In this document: positions 52,301 to 63,479 of the stretch, in pieces
How positions within the stretch are numbered: position 1 is the first letter of the stretch
Layout: each line of letters begins with the position of its first letter
Source of the DNA: Paracoccaceae bacterium
GTDB lineage: Bacteria > Pseudomonadota > Alphaproteobacteria > Rhizobiales > Stappiaceae
Direction of reading: 5' to 3'
Length of the DNA: 64,000 bases
NCBI GenBank assembly: GCA_002709505.1
Contig: PARB01000075.1
Span: forward strand, 1-64,000
Program-made: the position numbers and the translations under genes
Notes under the pieces: generated by a model
Databases searched by the model: none
The model's input: the letters and a program-made list of their open reading frames with translations, nothing else
Told to the model about the DNA's origin: nothing

Positions 52301-53003
52301 CGTGCGCCGTATCGCCACTTTCGGGCGCGAGGGGCCGGCCGATGCCCAGGCGGAACGCGTGTCCGCGCAGGTCGCATGCAGCTCGATTTCCGGCCATATC
52401 TTCGACCAGCCGATCACCTACAAGGTCGGTGCGCCGGGTCAGCATCTGGTCACCAACAGTCTCGCGGTGCTCGCGGCCGTTGCGGAGCTTGGCGGCGATC
52501 TGGCGCTTGCCGGTCTGGCGCTTGCGAATTTCCGCGCGCCCAAGGGCCGCGGCGCGCAGATCGCCCTGCGATTGCCGGAAGGCTCGGCCACGGTGATCGA
52601 CGAAAGCTACAATGCCAATCCCGCCTCCGTGCGCGCGGCGCTTTCCCTCCTGAAGGAAACACCGATCTCGCGGCCAGGGCGGCGCATTGCCGTGCTGGGC
52701 GACATGCTCGAGCTCGGCGAGGCGGAAGGCCGGCTGCATGCGGATCTCATCGGACCGGTCACGGAAAGCGAGGCGGACCTCGTCTATTGCGTCGGCGAAC
52801 GCATGCACGAGCTCTGGGACCTCTTGCCGAAGCACCTGCGCGGCGCCTATTCCGAAGAGGCGGCGAGCCTGAGGCCGCTGCTTCTGGAAGACGTGCGCCC
52901 CGGCGACGTCATCATGATCAAGGGATCTCTCGGCACCCGGATGGGGCCGCTGGTCGAGGCGCTGAAGCGCGAATTTCCCGTCGAGGACGACGGAGCCGAA
53001 TAG
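49353..53003 (+). CDS. murE-murF: Fused MurE-MurF: UDP-MurNAc-tripeptide synthetase / UDP-MurNAc-tripeptide--D-Ala-D-Ala ligase with long acidic linker
   Basis: One continuous ORF. MurE motifs [42 protein letters not shown] (meso-DAP motif), [15 protein letters not shown]-rich linker about 50827-51577; MurF motifs [75 protein letters not shown]. Confidence 0.95.
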   Translation: MLLKDLAGEQVLAAPEFETEIAGLSADSRTVSDGFLFAALKGATSDGTRFIEDARAAGASAVLVGQDVSAQTLESLGDGFPVIVSDDPRRTLALMAARFHADQPETVVAVTGTSGKTSVAVFARQIFAAAGHKAASLGTIGTVTSAGANYGGLTTPDPVSLHQTLARLAHDGITHAALEASSHGLDQRRLDGVRLAAAGFTNLGRDHLDYHADVEDYLAAKLRLFDTLLPEGKPVVLEPDAPYADRVMAVARDRGLPLFTVGDGGKDLALKDIRHDGFMQVLSLETEDGPREIRLPLAGRFQVSNALIAAGLAIAGGVKTDAALEALESLEGAPGRLELVGESDDGALVFVDYAHKPDALDTALAALRPFTKGRLIVVFGAGGDRDAGKRPLMGAAAARQADVVIVTDDNPRSEDPAAIRGAILEAAPGALEIGDRRDAIEAAVGMLQEGDVLCIAGKGHEPGQIVGDEVLPFSDHQVARTALAAIAESDLFAASEDDAGGFELDLATLLEDEAPAADQAASAGDTPEADEAGEDTPDADGVSLDDQLAAALLDELGGDAGRSDAEAAEDGANTDDDILADVSEGAEQVDAAANLDPDAGEGEDDALFADGDDAVVADALTTDGEDDIDTTIEDAGEPDQAEAEAKAEADETDVSATLADETEDGEADADEADLREGDIDAPAKPADADADDASGENAEEEPDASRDFADAVLPAAAAAAAAAVAKGSEPQTFEPLPEPDDSRPLWTLDEMVAATGGRVEGVEAGAAISGLSIDSRTIQPGEAFVAIAGERFDGHDFAGAALEAGAALALVSEARRADLPKDGRYLIVADALEGLRDLARASRARSRARIVAVTGSVGKTSTKDMLKLALDASGKTHAPVASFNNHWGVPLTLARMPADAAFGVFEIGMNHAGEITPLVQMVRPHVAVITTVAAVHLEFFGSVERIAQAKGEIFLGLEPGGLALLNRDNDQFDLLTYLAKTAGVRRIATFGREGPADAQAERVSAQVACSSISGHIFDQPITYKVGAPGQHLVTNSLAVLAAVAELGGDLALAGLALANFRAPKGRGAQIALRLPEGSATVIDESYNANPASVRAALSLLKETPISRPGRRIAVLGDMLELGEAEGRLHADLIGPVTESEADLVYCVGERMHELWDLLPKHLRGAYSEEAASLRPLLLEDVRPGDVIMIKGSLGTRMGPLVEALKREFPVEDDGAE

Positions 53004-53011
53004 GACGCCCG

Positions 53012-54097
53012 ATGCTGTATTTTCTCGTCGAATTCGCCGACCAGTTCTCCGCGCTGAACGTGTTCCGCTACATCACGTTCCGCACCGGCGGCGCGATCAT
53101 GACGGCGCTGCTGTTCATCTTCCTGTTCGGACCGATGATCATCAACTCGCTGCGCACCCGCCAGGGGCATGGCCAGCCGATCCGCGCCGACGGGCCGCAG
53201 AGCCATCTGCTGACCAAGAAGGGCACGCCGACGATGGGCGGCCTGATGATCCTGTCGGGCATGATCGTGGCGACCCTGCTCTGGGCCAATCTGCTCAATC
53301 CCTATACCTGGATCGTGCTGGGCGTGACCGTCGGCTTCGGCCTCATCGGCTTCTACGACGACTTCCTGAAGGTCGCCAAGGCCTCGCACAAGGGGTTCAG
53401 CGGGCGCATGCGCCTCGGTCTGGAATTCCTGATCGCCGGCACTGCCGCCTGGTGCGTCACCTTTCTGGAAGGCGATGTCTACGGCACCTCCATCGGGTTC
53501 CCGTTCTTCAAGGACCTGGCGATCAATCTCGGGATCTTCTTCATTCCGTTTGCGGCCTTCGTCGTCGTCGGTGCGGGCAACGCGGTCAATCTGACCGACG
53601 GGCTGGACGGGTTGGCCATTGTGCCCGTGATGATCGCCTCCGCCTCCTTCGGCCTGATCGCCTATCTCACCGGCAACGCGGTGTTCTCCGACTACCTGCA
53701 GATCCATCACGTGGCGGGCGCGGGCGAACTGGCGGTGCTGTGCGGCGCGGTGATCGGGGCGGGGCTCGGCTTCCTGTGGTTCAACGCGCCGCCGGCGGCA
53801 ATCTTCATGGGCGACACCGGGTCGCTTGCGCTCGGCGGCATGCTGGGCGCCATCGCGGTCGCAACCAAGCACGAGATCGTGCTGGCAATCATCGGCGGTC
53901 TCTTCGTGCTGGAGGCCGTGTCGGTGATCGTGCAGGTCGCCTCCTTCAAGCTGACGGGCAAGCGCGTCTTCAAAATGGCGCCGATCCACCATCATTTCGA
54001 GCATCTCGGCTGGACCGAAAGCCAGGTCGTGATCCGCTTCTGGATCATCGCCGTCGTGCTGGCGCTGGTCGGGCTGGCCACGCTGAAGCTGAGGTGA
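53012..54097 (+). CDS. mraY: Phospho-N-acetylmuramoyl-pentapeptide-transferase
   Basis: [64 protein letters not shown]. Confidence 0.97.
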   Translation: MLYFLVEFADQFSALNVFRYITFRTGGAIMTALLFIFLFGPMIINSLRTRQGHGQPIRADGPQSHLLTKKGTPTMGGLMILSGMIVATLLWANLLNPYTWIVLGVTVGFGLIGFYDDFLKVAKASHKGFSGRMRLGLEFLIAGTAAWCVTFLEGDVYGTSIGFPFFKDLAINLGIFFIPFAAFVVVGAGNAVNLTDGLDGLAIVPVMIASASFGLIAYLTGNAVFSDYLQIHHVAGAGELAVLCGAVIGAGLGFLWFNAPPAAIFMGDTGSLALGGMLGAIAVATKHEIVLAIIGGLFVLEAVSVIVQVASFKLTGKRVFKMAPIHHHFEHLGWTESQVVIRFWIIAVVLALVGLATLKLR

Positions 54098-54101
54098 GGA
54101 C

Positions 54102-55511
54102 ATGATCTCCGCAACCTCCTTCGCGGATCGCGATGTCGCCCTGTTCGGGCTCGGCGCCTCTGGCCTGTCGGCGGCGCATGCGCTCAAGTCCGGCGGCGCG
54201 CGCGTGCACGCCTTCGACGACATGCCCGAACGCCGCCAGACGGCGATTTCGTCCGGCATCCCGGTTGTCGACCTGAAATCGGCGAACTGGTCGGTGTTCG
54301 ACGCGCTGGTGCTTGCGCCGGGGGTGCCGCTCACCCATCCGACGCCGCACTGGAGCGTCAATCTTGCCCGCCAGCAGGGCATTCCGGTGATCGGCGACAT
54401 CGAGCTGTTCTGCCGGGAGCGCCAGACGCATGCGCCCGACGCGCCCTTCGTGGCGATCACCGGCACCAACGGCAAGTCGACCACCACGGCCCTGATCAGC
54501 CATTGCCTGGCCCATGCGGGGCATGACGTGGCGATGGGCGGCAACATCGGCGTTCCGATCCTCGACCTGATGCCGCCGGCGCGCGGCCGGGTTCATGTGA
54601 TCGAATGCTCCTCCTACCAGATCGATCTGGCGCCGAGCCTCGACCCGTCCATCGGGATCTTGCTGAACATCACCCCGGACCATCTCGACCGTCACGGCTC
54701 GCTTGAGCACTATGCCGAGGTCAAGGAACGGCTGATAGCCAAGAGCAGGCTTGCGGTCGTCGGGATCGACGACGGCCTGAGCGCTGCAATCGCGGACCGG
54801 GCGGAACAGGCGGGCGTCGAAACCTTGCGGCTGTGCGTGCGTCATCCGGTGACGAACGGGGTCTATGCCGAGGGCAGCAAGCTCTATGTTGCCGAGGACG
54901 GGGCGCAGCGCGAACTCTACGATCTGGCGCCGGTGACCTCGCTGCGCGGCGCGCATAATGCGCAGAACGCGGCCGCCGCCGTTGCCGTCTGCCGGGCGCT
55001 CGGGCTCACCGACAAGGCGATCCATGCCGGGCTCGCCAGTTTCCCGGGCCTTGCGCATCGCATGCAGGTGGTGGCGCGCGACGGGCAGGTGCTCTTCGTC
55101 AACGACAGCAAGGCGACCAACGCCGATGCCGCCGAGCGGGCGCTCACCAGCTTCGAACGCATCCACTGGATCGCCGGCGGCCGCGCCAAGGCCGGCGGCA
55201 TCGCATCGCTTGCGCCGCATTTCCCCCGAATCGCAAAAACGTATCTGATCGGCGAGGCGGCGGAGGATTTTGCCGGCGTGCTCGAAGGCCATGTTCCCTA
55301 CGAGCGCTCGGGAACGCTGCAGGCGGCGGTCGAGGCTGCGGCGCGGGATGCAGCTGCGGATGCACGCGCGCATGGCGGAGAAGCGGTGGTGCTGCTGTCG
55401 CCGGCCTGTTCGTCCTTCGACCAGTTCCCGGATTTCGAGGTCCGCGGGCGCGCCTTCGTCGAGGCCGTGCGCCGCATTCTGCCGCAGGCGAACGAACAGG
55501 AGACCGTGTGA
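54102..55511 (+). CDS. murD: UDP-N-acetylmuramoylalanine--D-glutamate ligase
   Basis: [83 protein letters not shown]. Confidence 0.96.
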   Translation: MISATSFADRDVALFGLGASGLSAAHALKSGGARVHAFDDMPERRQTAISSGIPVVDLKSANWSVFDALVLAPGVPLTHPTPHWSVNLARQQGIPVIGDIELFCRERQTHAPDAPFVAITGTNGKSTTTALISHCLAHAGHDVAMGGNIGVPILDLMPPARGRVHVIECSSYQIDLAPSLDPSIGILLNITPDHLDRHGSLEHYAEVKERLIAKSRLAVVGIDDGLSAAIADRAEQAGVETLRLCVRHPVTNGVYAEGSKLYVAEDGAQRELYDLAPVTSLRGAHNAQNAAAAVAVCRALGLTDKAIHAGLASFPGLAHRMQVVARDGQVLFVNDSKATNADAAERALTSFERIHWIAGGRAKAGGIASLAPHFPRIAKTYLIGEAAEDFAGVLEGHVPYERSGTLQAAVEAAARDAAADARAHGGEAVVLLSPACSSFDQFPDFEVRGRAFVEAVRRILPQANEQETV

Positions 55512-56668
55512 TGGTGAGCCGTGCCGACAGAAGTCCGTTCGCCGAATGGCTGTGGACCGTCGATCGTTACCTGTTCGCCGGTTTCGTGATCCTGATGATC
55601 GGGGGCATCGTGCTGTCCTTCGCCGCAAGCCCGGCGGTGGCGGAACGGCTCGGCATCGACAGCTATCACTTCATCAAGCGGCAGGCGGTGTTCCTGGTGC
55701 CGGCGCTCGCCCTGATGCTGGGGGTCTCGGCGCTCAGCCCGCGCATGGTGCGGCGGGTGGCGCTGGTGGTCTTCGTGGCGTCGCTAGCGCTGATGGTGGC
55801 GACGCTCTTCATCGGCATGGAGGCCAAGGGCGCACGGCGCTGGGTGATGATCCTCGGCTTTTCAATCCAGCCGTCGGAGTTCCTCAAGCCGGCGCTGATC
55901 GTGCTGGTTGCCTTCCTGCTGTCGGAAGGCGGCCGTCGCCCCGAGGTGCCGGGGTCGCTGTTTGCCATCCTGCTGTTCGTCATGTCGGCGGCGCTTCTGG
56001 TCGCGCAGCCGGACTTCGGCCAGACAATGCTCCTGATGCTGGTGTTCGCGGCGCTGTTCTTTCTCAACGGCCTGCCGTGGGTGGCGATCGTTCCCATCGG
56101 GGCGCTGGGGGCCGGCGGCATTCTGGCGGCCTATATGACGCTGCCGCACGTGCAAAGCCGCGTCGACCGGTTCCTCGATCCAAGCTCCGGCGATACCTTC
56201 AACGTCGACCGCGCCATCGAGGCTTTCGTCTCGGGCAGCTGGTTCGGACGCGGTCCGGGCGAGGGAACGATCAAGCGGGTGCTGCCGGAAAGCCATACCG
56301 ATTTCATCTTCGCGGTGGCGGCGGAGGAGTTCGGGATTCTGGTCTGCCTGATCCTGGTGCTGGTCTTCACCTTCGTCGTGCTGCGCGGGCTTGGTCACGC
56401 CGCCCGCGACACCGATCCCTTCGGCCGGCTGGCGACGGCGGGACTGATGGTTCTTTTCGGCATCCAGTCTTGCATCAACATGGCGGTGAACCTGAACCTG
56501 ATGCCCGCCAAGGGCATGACGCTTCCCTTCATTTCCTACGGCGGCTCCTCGCTGCTGGCGACGGCGCTGTCCATGGGCTTCGTGCTGGCGCTGACGAGGC
56601 GGCGCCCGCAGGCATCGCGCACCGACAGTGTGGTCGTCTCCCGGCTGTCGCCGGCAAAACTGACCTGA
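55508..56668 (+). CDS. ftsW: Lipid II polymerase FtsW (SEDS family)
   Basis: Multi-[68 protein letters not shown]. Confidence 0.96.
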   Translation: MMVSRADRSPFAEWLWTVDRYLFAGFVILMIGGIVLSFAASPAVAERLGIDSYHFIKRQAVFLVPALALMLGVSALSPRMVRRVALVVFVASLALMVATLFIGMEAKGARRWVMILGFSIQPSEFLKPALIVLVAFLLSEGGRRPEVPGSLFAILLFVMSAALLVAQPDFGQTMLLMLVFAALFFLNGLPWVAIVPIGALGAGGILAAYMTLPHVQSRVDRFLDPSSGDTFNVDRAIEAFVSGSWFGRGPGEGTIKRVLPESHTDFIFAVAAEEFGILVCLILVLVFTFVVLRGLGHAARDTDPFGRLATAGLMVLFGIQSCINMAVNLNLMPAKGMTLPFISYGGSSLLATALSMGFVLALTRRRPQASRTDSVVVSRLSPAKLT

Positions 56669-56676
56669 GAGCGGGC

Positions 56677-57822
56677 ATGGCATCGACCTTTCTTCTCACC
56701 GCTGGGGGAACCGGCGGCCATCTGTTCCCGGCCCAGGCGCTTGCCGCCGAACTGATCCGGCGCGGCCATGTGGTGGAGCTTGCGACAGACCAGCGCGTCG
56801 GTGCCTATGGCGCGGATTTTCCGGCCCGCAAGGTGCATGTGATCTCGTCTGCAACGCTTGCCGGACGCAATCCGGTCGCGCTGGCGCGCACCGCCTGGCG
56901 GCTGGCGCGTGGCACGCTGCAGGCGCGCGGCGTGATCCGGCGACTGAAGCCCGATGCGGTGATCGGCTTCGGCGGCTATCCGACGTTTCCGCCGATGTTC
57001 GCGGCGTTTCTCGCCGGCGTTCCGAGCGTGCTGCACGAGGCCAATGCGGTGATGGGGCGCGCCAACCGCATGTTGGCCGGCCGGGTCAGCGCCATCGCCA
57101 CCAGCTTTCCGCTCGTCGGCGAGGCGGCCGGCGCCCATCCGCAAAAGACACGCCAGACCGGCAACCCGGTGCGCGACGCGGTGATCGCCGCATCCGAAAC
57201 CCCCTATGCCGTGCCGCAGGCCGACGGGCCGTTCTCGCTTCTGGTCTTCGGCGGATCGCAAGGCGCGCGGTTCTTCTCCGATTGCCTGCCTCCGGCACTG
57301 GAGTGCCTGCCGGCGGAAACGCGGGCACGGATCCGCCTCGTGCAGCAGTGCCGGCCCGAGGACATGGACCGCGTGCGGGCCGCCTTCGAACGAATTGGAA
57401 TCGCTGCCGAAATCGCGCCGTTTTTCTCCGATATGGCTGAGAGAATCGCGGCGTCGCATCTGGTGGTCTGCCGCTCCGGCGCCTCAAGCGTCAGCGAGCT
57501 TTCGGTGATCGGCCGACCGTCCGTCCTGGTGCCGCTGCCGCATGCGCTCGACAACGACCAGGGGCGCAACGCCGACATTCTTGCCCGCGCGGGCGGCGCC
57601 TGGCCGGTCGCGCAATCCGAACTCGATCCGGCACGCCTTGCCGCCTTGCTCGACGAGCTGATGGCGGCACCGGAGCGCCTCGCCGAGGCGGCGGACTGCG
57701 CCAAGCGCGCCGGCCGTCCCGATGCGGTGCGCCGTCTTGCCGATCTCGCCGAACACATTGCCTCCGGTGCGCCGCTTGGCGCGCTGGACGCGCAGGAAAC
57801 ACCATCAGGAGACGCATCATGA
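56677..57822 (+). CDS. murG: UDP-GlcNAc--lipid I GlcNAc transferase
   Basis: [104 protein letters not shown]. Confidence 0.96.
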   Translation: MASTFLLTAGGTGGHLFPAQALAAELIRRGHVVELATDQRVGAYGADFPARKVHVISSATLAGRNPVALARTAWRLARGTLQARGVIRRLKPDAVIGFGGYPTFPPMFAAFLAGVPSVLHEANAVMGRANRMLAGRVSAIATSFPLVGEAAGAHPQKTRQTGNPVRDAVIAASETPYAVPQADGPFSLLVFGGSQGARFFSDCLPPALECLPAETRARIRLVQQCRPEDMDRVRAAFERIGIAAEIAPFFSDMAERIAASHLVVCRSGASSVSELSVIGRPSVLVPLPHALDNDQGRNADILARAGGAWPVAQSELDPARLAALLDELMAAPERLAEAADCAKRAGRPDAVRRLADLAEHIASGAPLGALDAQETPSGDAS

Positions 57823-59249
57823 AGATGCCCCAGGATATCGGTCCGGTTCACTTCATCGGCATCGGCGGCATCGGCATGAGCGGCATCGCCGAAGTGCTGC
57901 ACACGCTCGGCTACACCGTTCAGGGATCCGATCTGTCGGAAAGCGCCAACGTCAAGCGGCTGCGCGAGAAGGGCATCGCGGTGAAGGTCGGCCATGCCGC
58001 GGAGAACCTCGGCCAGGCCCGCGTCGTCGTGGTGTCCTCCGCGATCCGGCGCGACAATCCCGAACTGACGGCGGCGCGCAACAAGCTGCTGCCGGTCGTG
58101 CGGCGCGCGGAGATGCTCGCCGAGCTGATGCGCTTCAAGCAGGCGATCGCCATCGGCGGCACCCATGGCAAGACGACGACGACCTCGATCATCGCGGCAC
58201 TTCTGGATGCCGGCGGGCTCGACCCGACGGTGATCAACGGCGGCATCATCAACGCCTATGGCACCAACGCGCGCATGGGCAAGGGCGACTGGATGGTGGT
58301 GGAGGCCGACGAGTCCGACGGCACCTTCGTCAAGCTGCCGGCGGACGTCGCGGTGGTGACCAACATCGATCCCGAGCATCTCGATCACTATGGCGATTTC
58401 GACGGCGTGCGCTCCGCCTTCCACCAGTTCGTGGAGAATGTGCCCTTCTACGGCTTCGCCGTGATGTGTCTCGACCATCCGGAGGTCCAGGCGATGGTCG
58501 GCCGCATCGAGGACCGGCAGGTCATCACCTATGGCCAGAACCGTCAGGCCGACGTGCGCTTCTTCGATCTCGCGACCCATGGCGTGAATTCCATCTTCTC
58601 CGTGGAGATGCGCGACCGGCTGAGCGGCACCAGCGAGGTGATCGAAAGCCTGACGCTGCCGATGCCGGGGCTTCACAACGTGTCCAACGCGGTCGCTGCC
58701 GTCGCTGTCGCCTGGAAGCTCGGCATCGAGCCGGCCCGCATCCGCCAGGGGCTGGCGAGCTTCGGCGGCGTGAAGCGGCGCTTCACCCACACCGGCAATG
58801 CCGGCGGCATCGATGTCTTCGACGACTACGCCCATCACCCCGTGGAGATCCGCGCCGTGCTGTCGGCGGCGCGCGCCGTTGCCTCCGGCGAGGTCATCGC
58901 CGTGGTGCAGCCGCATCGCTATTCGCGGCTGGAAAGCCTGCTCGACGAATTCTCCAGCTGCTTCAACGACGCCGACCATGTGATCTGTGCGCCTGTCTAT
59001 GCCGCCGGCGAGCAGCCGCGCGAGGGGATCGATCACATCGCGCTTGCCAACGGCATCCGCGCCAGCGGTCACCGCAACGTGCATGCGATCGACGGTGAGA
59101 GCGACCTTGCCGGATGCATCGCCGGGATCGCCTCGCCGGGCGACTATGTCGTGTGTCTTGGTGCCGGCAGCATCTCGCAATGGGCGCAGGTTCTTCCCGA
59201 GGCGCTCGCACGGGCGCTCGACGAAGCGGCGACCGGTGGGGCCTCATGA
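57819..59249 (+). CDS. murC: UDP-N-acetylmuramate--L-alanine ligase
   Basis: [86 protein letters not shown] overlap with murG. Confidence 0.96.
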   Translation: MKMPQDIGPVHFIGIGGIGMSGIAEVLHTLGYTVQGSDLSESANVKRLREKGIAVKVGHAAENLGQARVVVVSSAIRRDNPELTAARNKLLPVVRRAEMLAELMRFKQAIAIGGTHGKTTTTSIIAALLDAGGLDPTVINGGIINAYGTNARMGKGDWMVVEADESDGTFVKLPADVAVVTNIDPEHLDHYGDFDGVRSAFHQFVENVPFYGFAVMCLDHPEVQAMVGRIEDRQVITYGQNRQADVRFFDLATHGVNSIFSVEMRDRLSGTSEVIESLTLPMPGLHNVSNAVAAVAVAWKLGIEPARIRQGLASFGGVKRRFTHTGNAGGIDVFDDYAHHPVEIRAVLSAARAVASGEVIAVVQPHRYSRLESLLDEFSSCFNDADHVICAPVYAAGEQPREGIDHIALANGIRASGHRNVHAIDGESDLAGCIAGIASPGDYVVCLGAGSISQWAQVLPEALARALDEAATGGAS

Positions 59250-60232
59250 GCGAAGCCGGCCTCATAGAGCGGCACGGACTGGAGCGCATCGGCCTGCGCG
59301 GCAAGCTGACGGCAGATGTCCCGCTGTCGAGCGTGACGTGGTTTCGCGTCGGCGGACCGGCGGAGCTTCTGTTCCAGCCGGCCGACACGGACGATCTCGC
59401 GCTGTTCCTGCGCCATCTGCCGGCGGAGGTTCCGGTTCTGCCCATCGGGCTGGGCTCGAACCTTTTGGTGCGTGACGGCGGCATCGACGGCGTCGTCATT
59501 CGCCTGGGCGCGCGCGGCTTCGGCCATATCGAGACGCTCGACGACGGCAGCCTGATCGCCGGCGCCGCGGTGCCCGACCGGCGGCTGGCAGAGGCGGCGG
59601 CGTCCGCGGGGCAGGGCGGTTTTGCGTTTCTCTCCGGGATCCCGGGCGGCATCGGCGGCGCGCTGCGCATGAACGCGGGCGCGCACGGAAGCGAGACGCG
59701 CGAGATCATGCAGGAGCTCACGGCAGTGACGCGTGCCGGCGAGATCGTCACGCTGTCCAACGCGGAGATGGCCTATCGCTACCGCCACAGCGGGCAGCCC
59801 GGCGACATGATCTTCACCCAAGGCCGGTTTCGCGGCGTGCCGCGCGACGAGGCGGAGATCCGCCGCGAGATGGCCGAGGTCGCCGCGCATCGCGAGGCGG
59901 CGCAGCCGATCCGCGAGAAGACCGGCGGATCGACCTTCAAGAACCCGCCGGGTCATTCGGCCTGGAAGCTTGTCGACGAGGCCGGCTGCCGGGGCCTGCA
60001 GATCGGCGGGGCGCGCATGTCGGACATGCATTGCAATTTCATGATCAACACGGGCGAGGCCACCGCGCACGACCTGGAGACGCTGGGCGAGACGGTGCGG
60101 GCGCGTGTCCTGGAAAAGACGGGCGTCGCGCTCGAATGGGAAATCAAGCGCCTCGGGCGTTTTGGCGAAGGGACAGCGGCGATCGCGCCTTTCCTCGGTG
60201 CGAAACAGGAAGGGGCTGCCGTCGATGGCTGA
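59246..60232 (+). CDS. murB: UDP-N-acetylenolpyruvoylglucosamine reductase
   Basis: [79 protein letters not shown] overlap with murC. Confidence 0.96.
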   Translation: MSEAGLIERHGLERIGLRGKLTADVPLSSVTWFRVGGPAELLFQPADTDDLALFLRHLPAEVPVLPIGLGSNLLVRDGGIDGVVIRLGARGFGHIETLDDGSLIAGAAVPDRRLAEAAASAGQGGFAFLSGIPGGIGGALRMNAGAHGSETREIMQELTAVTRAGEIVTLSNAEMAYRYRHSGQPGDMIFTQGRFRGVPRDEAEIRREMAEVAAHREAAQPIREKTGGSTFKNPPGHSAWKLVDEAGCRGLQIGGARMSDMHCNFMINTGEATAHDLETLGETVRARVLEKTGVALEWEIKRLGRFGEGTAAIAPFLGAKQEGAAVDG

Positions 60233-61154
60233 GAAGAAACATGTCGCCGTGTTGATGGGCGGCTGGTCGTCGGAACGCCCGGTCAGCCTCAAGTCGGGCG
60301 AGGGCTGCGCCGGGGCGCTGGAGCGCGCCGGCTACCGGGTGACGCGGGTCGACGTCGGCCGCGACATCGCCGAGGTGCTGACGAAGCTGAAGCCGGATGT
60401 CGCCTTCAACGCGCTGCACGGTCCCTTCGGCGAGGACGGCTGCATCCAGGGACTGCTGGAGATCCTCGGCATTCCCTATACGCACTCCGGTGTCGCCGCC
60501 TCCGCGCTTGCCATGGACAAGGAAAAGGCCAAGGCGGTGATGAAGGCCGCCGGCATCCCCGTCGCCGCCCACAAGGTTCTCCACAGGCTGGAAGCGGCCA
60601 AGGCGCATGCGTTGCCGCCGCCCTATGTGGCGAAGCCTGTGGCGGAGGGATCCTCCTTCGGCGTGCTCATTGTCAAGGAGGGGGCTGAGCATCCGCCGCA
60701 GGAGCTTTTCCGCGACGACTGGCCCTATGGCGACACCGTGATGGTGGAGCGTTACATCCCCGGTCGCGAGCTGACATGCGCCGTTGTCGGCAACGTCGCT
60801 CTTGGCGTTACGGAAGTGATGCCGAAGGGTCACGGCTTCTATGATTATGAGGCGAAATACGCGCCTGGCGGATCACAACACGTCCTGCCGGCGGAAATTT
60901 CACCATTTGTTTACCAAGAAGTACAGAAACTCAGTCTCAGGGCGCATCAGGCGCTCGGTTGCAAGGGCGTTACACGGGCGGATTTTCGCTTCGACGAGCA
61001 GCCGACAGGCGGTGGCGAACTGATCTGTCTGGAAGTGAACACGCAGCCCGGAATGACTGAAACCTCGCTTGTGCCGGAGATCGCGGCCCATGCGGGACAC
61101 CCCTTCGAAGACCTGACCAGCTGGATGGTGGAGAACGCAAGTTGCGGACGTTAA
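60225..61154 (+). CDS. ddl: D-alanine--D-alanine ligase
   Basis: [84 protein letters not shown]. Confidence 0.96.
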   Translation: MAEKKHVAVLMGGWSSERPVSLKSGEGCAGALERAGYRVTRVDVGRDIAEVLTKLKPDVAFNALHGPFGEDGCIQGLLEILGIPYTHSGVAASALAMDKEKAKAVMKAAGIPVAAHKVLHRLEAAKAHALPPPYVAKPVAEGSSFGVLIVKEGAEHPPQELFRDDWPYGDTVMVERYIPGRELTCAVVGNVALGVTEVMPKGHGFYDYEAKYAPGGSQHVLPAEISPFVYQEVQKLSLRAHQALGCKGVTRADFRFDEQPTGGGELICLEVNTQPGMTETSLVPEIAAHAGHPFEDLTSWMVENASCGR

Positions 61155-62056
61155 AGGCAAAATGGGCACGGAACGGTGACCTGCCGATCGAGGTGGCGCT
61201 CGCGCCGCGCGGTCGCGGCGTCGCGCGTTTGCACCGTCGCCCGCTGTGGCGCGCCGCCGGCGTGCTGCAGGATTTGCCGCGCTGGACGGGCACGGCCGGC
61301 GCCGTTGCCTTCCTTGGCTTAACGATTGCTTACGGGGTTGCGCTTGGCGGTTACGGTCGAATGGTCAGCGAATCACTCACCTCGGCAGCCGGTTTCCAGA
61401 TCGCGGCGGTGAAACTGTCGGGGCAGAAGGAAACCACCGAGTTCGAAATTCTCGAGGCGCTGGAAATCCAGCAGGGAACCTCGCTTGCCCTCTTCGACGC
61501 CTCGGCGGCGCGCGAGCGGCTGTCGCATATTCCCTGGGTCGACGCGGTCTCGGTCCAGAAGCTCTATCCCGGCACGCTCCAGGTGCGCATCGACGAGCGC
61601 GAGGCCTATGCGCTGTGGCAGCGCGGCGATCTGCTGTCGGTGATCGATTCCAAGGGCAAGGTGATCAGCGACGACGTCGACGGGCGCTACGCCAATCTGT
61701 TGATGCTGATCGGCCATGGCGCGCAGTATCGCGGCGGCGAGGTTCTCGACGCGCTCGATGCGGTGCCGGAGCTTCGGGTGCGGGTGCGCGCGGCGCGGCT
61801 GGTGTCCGACCGCCGCTGGGACCTGCTGCTTGAAAACGGGATCACCCTGCGCCTTCCGGAAAAGGACGTGGCCCGCGCGCTTGCCGATGTGGTGACGATG
61901 GATGCGGAGAACGGGCTTCTGGCCCGCGACATCGCGATGATCGACCTGCGTCTCCAGGACCGCGTGGTGGTGCGGCTGACCGACGAGGCGGCCTTGCGCC
62001 GCAAGGCGGGCACGCCCGATGCCGGCGCGCGCCGCCGTTCGGGGGCCGACACATGA
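61142..62056 (+). CDS. ftsQ: Cell division protein FtsQ
   Basis: Single TM, POTRA-like [76 protein letters not shown] start inside ddl 3' end. Confidence 0.93.
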   Translation: MRTLKAKWARNGDLPIEVALAPRGRGVARLHRRPLWRAAGVLQDLPRWTGTAGAVAFLGLTIAYGVALGGYGRMVSESLTSAAGFQIAAVKLSGQKETTEFEILEALEIQQGTSLALFDASAARERLSHIPWVDAVSVQKLYPGTLQVRIDEREAYALWQRGDLLSVIDSKGKVISDDVDGRYANLLMLIGHGAQYRGGEVLDALDAVPELRVRVRAARLVSDRRWDLLLENGITLRLPEKDVARALADVVTMDAENGLLARDIAMIDLRLQDRVVVRLTDEAALRRKAGTPDAGARRRSGADT

Positions 62057-63375
62057 CGAAGCGCAGCGCTCCCATCTATCTTCCGCGCATGCGCCCGCTC
62101 CCGTCCCGGCGGGCGGTGGTCGTTTCCGTGCTCGACATCGGCTCGACCAAGGTGTGCTGCCTGATCGCCAAGCTGACGCCGCGCGGCGACGATGGCGTGC
62201 TGCCCGGCCGCACCCATTCCATCGAGGTGCTGGGCTATGGCTACCAGCGTTCGCGCGGGCTGAAGAGCGGCGTCGTCGTTGACATGGATGCGGCCGAACA
62301 GGCCATCCGGCTTTCCGTCGATGCGGCGGAGCGCATGGCCGGGCTGACGGTGGAATCGCTGATCACTAATGTGACCTGCGGCCGGCTCGGCTCGGAAATC
62401 ATCACGGCAAGCGTCGGTCTCGCCGGCGATGCGGTGTGCGAGGCGGACATCCAGCGGGTGCTCTCGGCCGGAAGCGCCCATACGGTCGCCGACGACCGGG
62501 CGGTGATGCATGCGCTGCCGATCTCCTACACGCTCGACGGCAATCGCGGCATGCGCGATCCGCGCGGCATGATGGGCCGCCGGCTTGGCGTCGACATGCA
62601 GGTGGCGACCGCCGAGATCGCGCCGGTGCGCAATCTGGAGCTTTGCATCAACCGCGGTCACCTGGCCGTGGAGACCATGGTCGCGACACCCTATGCGAGC
62701 GGCTTGTCGACGCTGGTGGAAGACGAGACGGAACTGGGCGTTGCCTGCGTCGACATGGGCGGCGGCACGACGACGCTTTCGGTCTTCGTCGAGGGTCAGA
62801 TGGTGCATCTCGACGCGATCGCCGTCGGCGGTCACCACGTGACGATGGATATCGCGCGGGCGCTGTCGACGCGTCTTGCGGATGCGGAAAGGATCAAGAC
62901 GCTGCAGGGATCGGCGCTGCCGAGCCATTCCGACGAGCGGGACTTCATCTCGGTGCCGCCGGTGGATGCCGACAGCGACCTTCCGATCCAGGTGCCGCGG
63001 TCCACGCTGGTGCGGGTGATCGTACCGCGCGTGGAAGAAATTCTGGAACTGGTGCGCGACCGTCTCACGGCCTCCGGCTTCGCCGGACGCGTGGGCAAGC
63101 GCATCGTGCTGACGGGCGGCGCCAGCCAGCTCACGGGCCTCAGCGATGTGGCCCGCCGGGTGCTGGGCCGTCAGGTGCGGCTCGGCCGGCCGCTCGGGAT
63201 CGCCGGGCTGCCGGAAGCCGCAAAGGGGCCGGCGTTCGCGGCGGCCGTCGGGTTGCTGATCTATCCCCAGGTGGCGCAGGTCGAACAGTTCGAACCGCGC
63301 AACCTGCGGGGTCGCTGGAACCTCGGTTCCGGCGCGCTGGCGCGGGTCGGCAACTGGATACGCGAGAGTTTCTGA
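62053..63375 (+). CDS. ftsA: Cell division protein FtsA
   Basis: VVSVLDIGSTKVCCLIAKL, GVVVDMDAAEQAIRLSVDAAERMAGL, VACVDMGGGTTTLSVFVEGQMVHLDAIAVGGHHVTMDIARAL, IVLTGGASQLTGL. Confidence 0.96.
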   Translation: MTKRSAPIYLPRMRPLPSRRAVVVSVLDIGSTKVCCLIAKLTPRGDDGVLPGRTHSIEVLGYGYQRSRGLKSGVVVDMDAAEQAIRLSVDAAERMAGLTVESLITNVTCGRLGSEIITASVGLAGDAVCEADIQRVLSAGSAHTVADDRAVMHALPISYTLDGNRGMRDPRGMMGRRLGVDMQVATAEIAPVRNLELCINRGHLAVETMVATPYASGLSTLVEDETELGVACVDMGGGTTTLSVFVEGQMVHLDAIAVGGHHVTMDIARALSTRLADAERIKTLQGSALPSHSDERDFISVPPVDADSDLPIQVPRSTLVRVIVPRVEEILELVRDRLTASGFAGRVGKRIVLTGGASQLTGLSDVARRVLGRQVRLGRPLGIAGLPEAAKGPAFAAAVGLLIYPQVAQVEQFEPRNLRGRWNLGSGALARVGNWIRESF

Positions 63376-63391
63376 GGCGGGAAACCGCCTC
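63374..63391 (+). promoter_or_regulatory. GNRA-capped hairpin at the ftsA stop codon
   Basis: GAGGCGG-GAAA-CCGCCTC, perfect 7-bp stem beginning within the ftsA TGA. Confidence 0.5.
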
Positions 63392-63397
63392 GGGGAT

Positions 63398-63415
63398 GCA
63401 CCGGTGCACCGGTGC
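63398..63415. promoter_or_regulatory. 18-bp perfect palindrome in ftsA-ftsZ intergenic region
   Basis: GCACCGGTGCACCGGTGC equals its own reverse complement (tandem CACCGGTG). Confidence 0.6.
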
Positions 63416-63479
63416 GATTTGAGGGAAACGAGGAATGAAGCGGATGTCCAGAAGGGCATCCAGGGGTCGCGAGGAAGCC

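Noticed and set aside
49191-52835. 1214-aa open frame antisense to murE-murF
   Set aside because: Mirror frame of a strongly supported coding sequence; no independent motif, start context or promoter evidence.
63398-63415. CACCGGTG tandem considered as a recombinase or attachment site
   Set aside because: No integrase or mobile-element genes nearby and no duplicated flanks; kept only as a regulatory dyad candidate.
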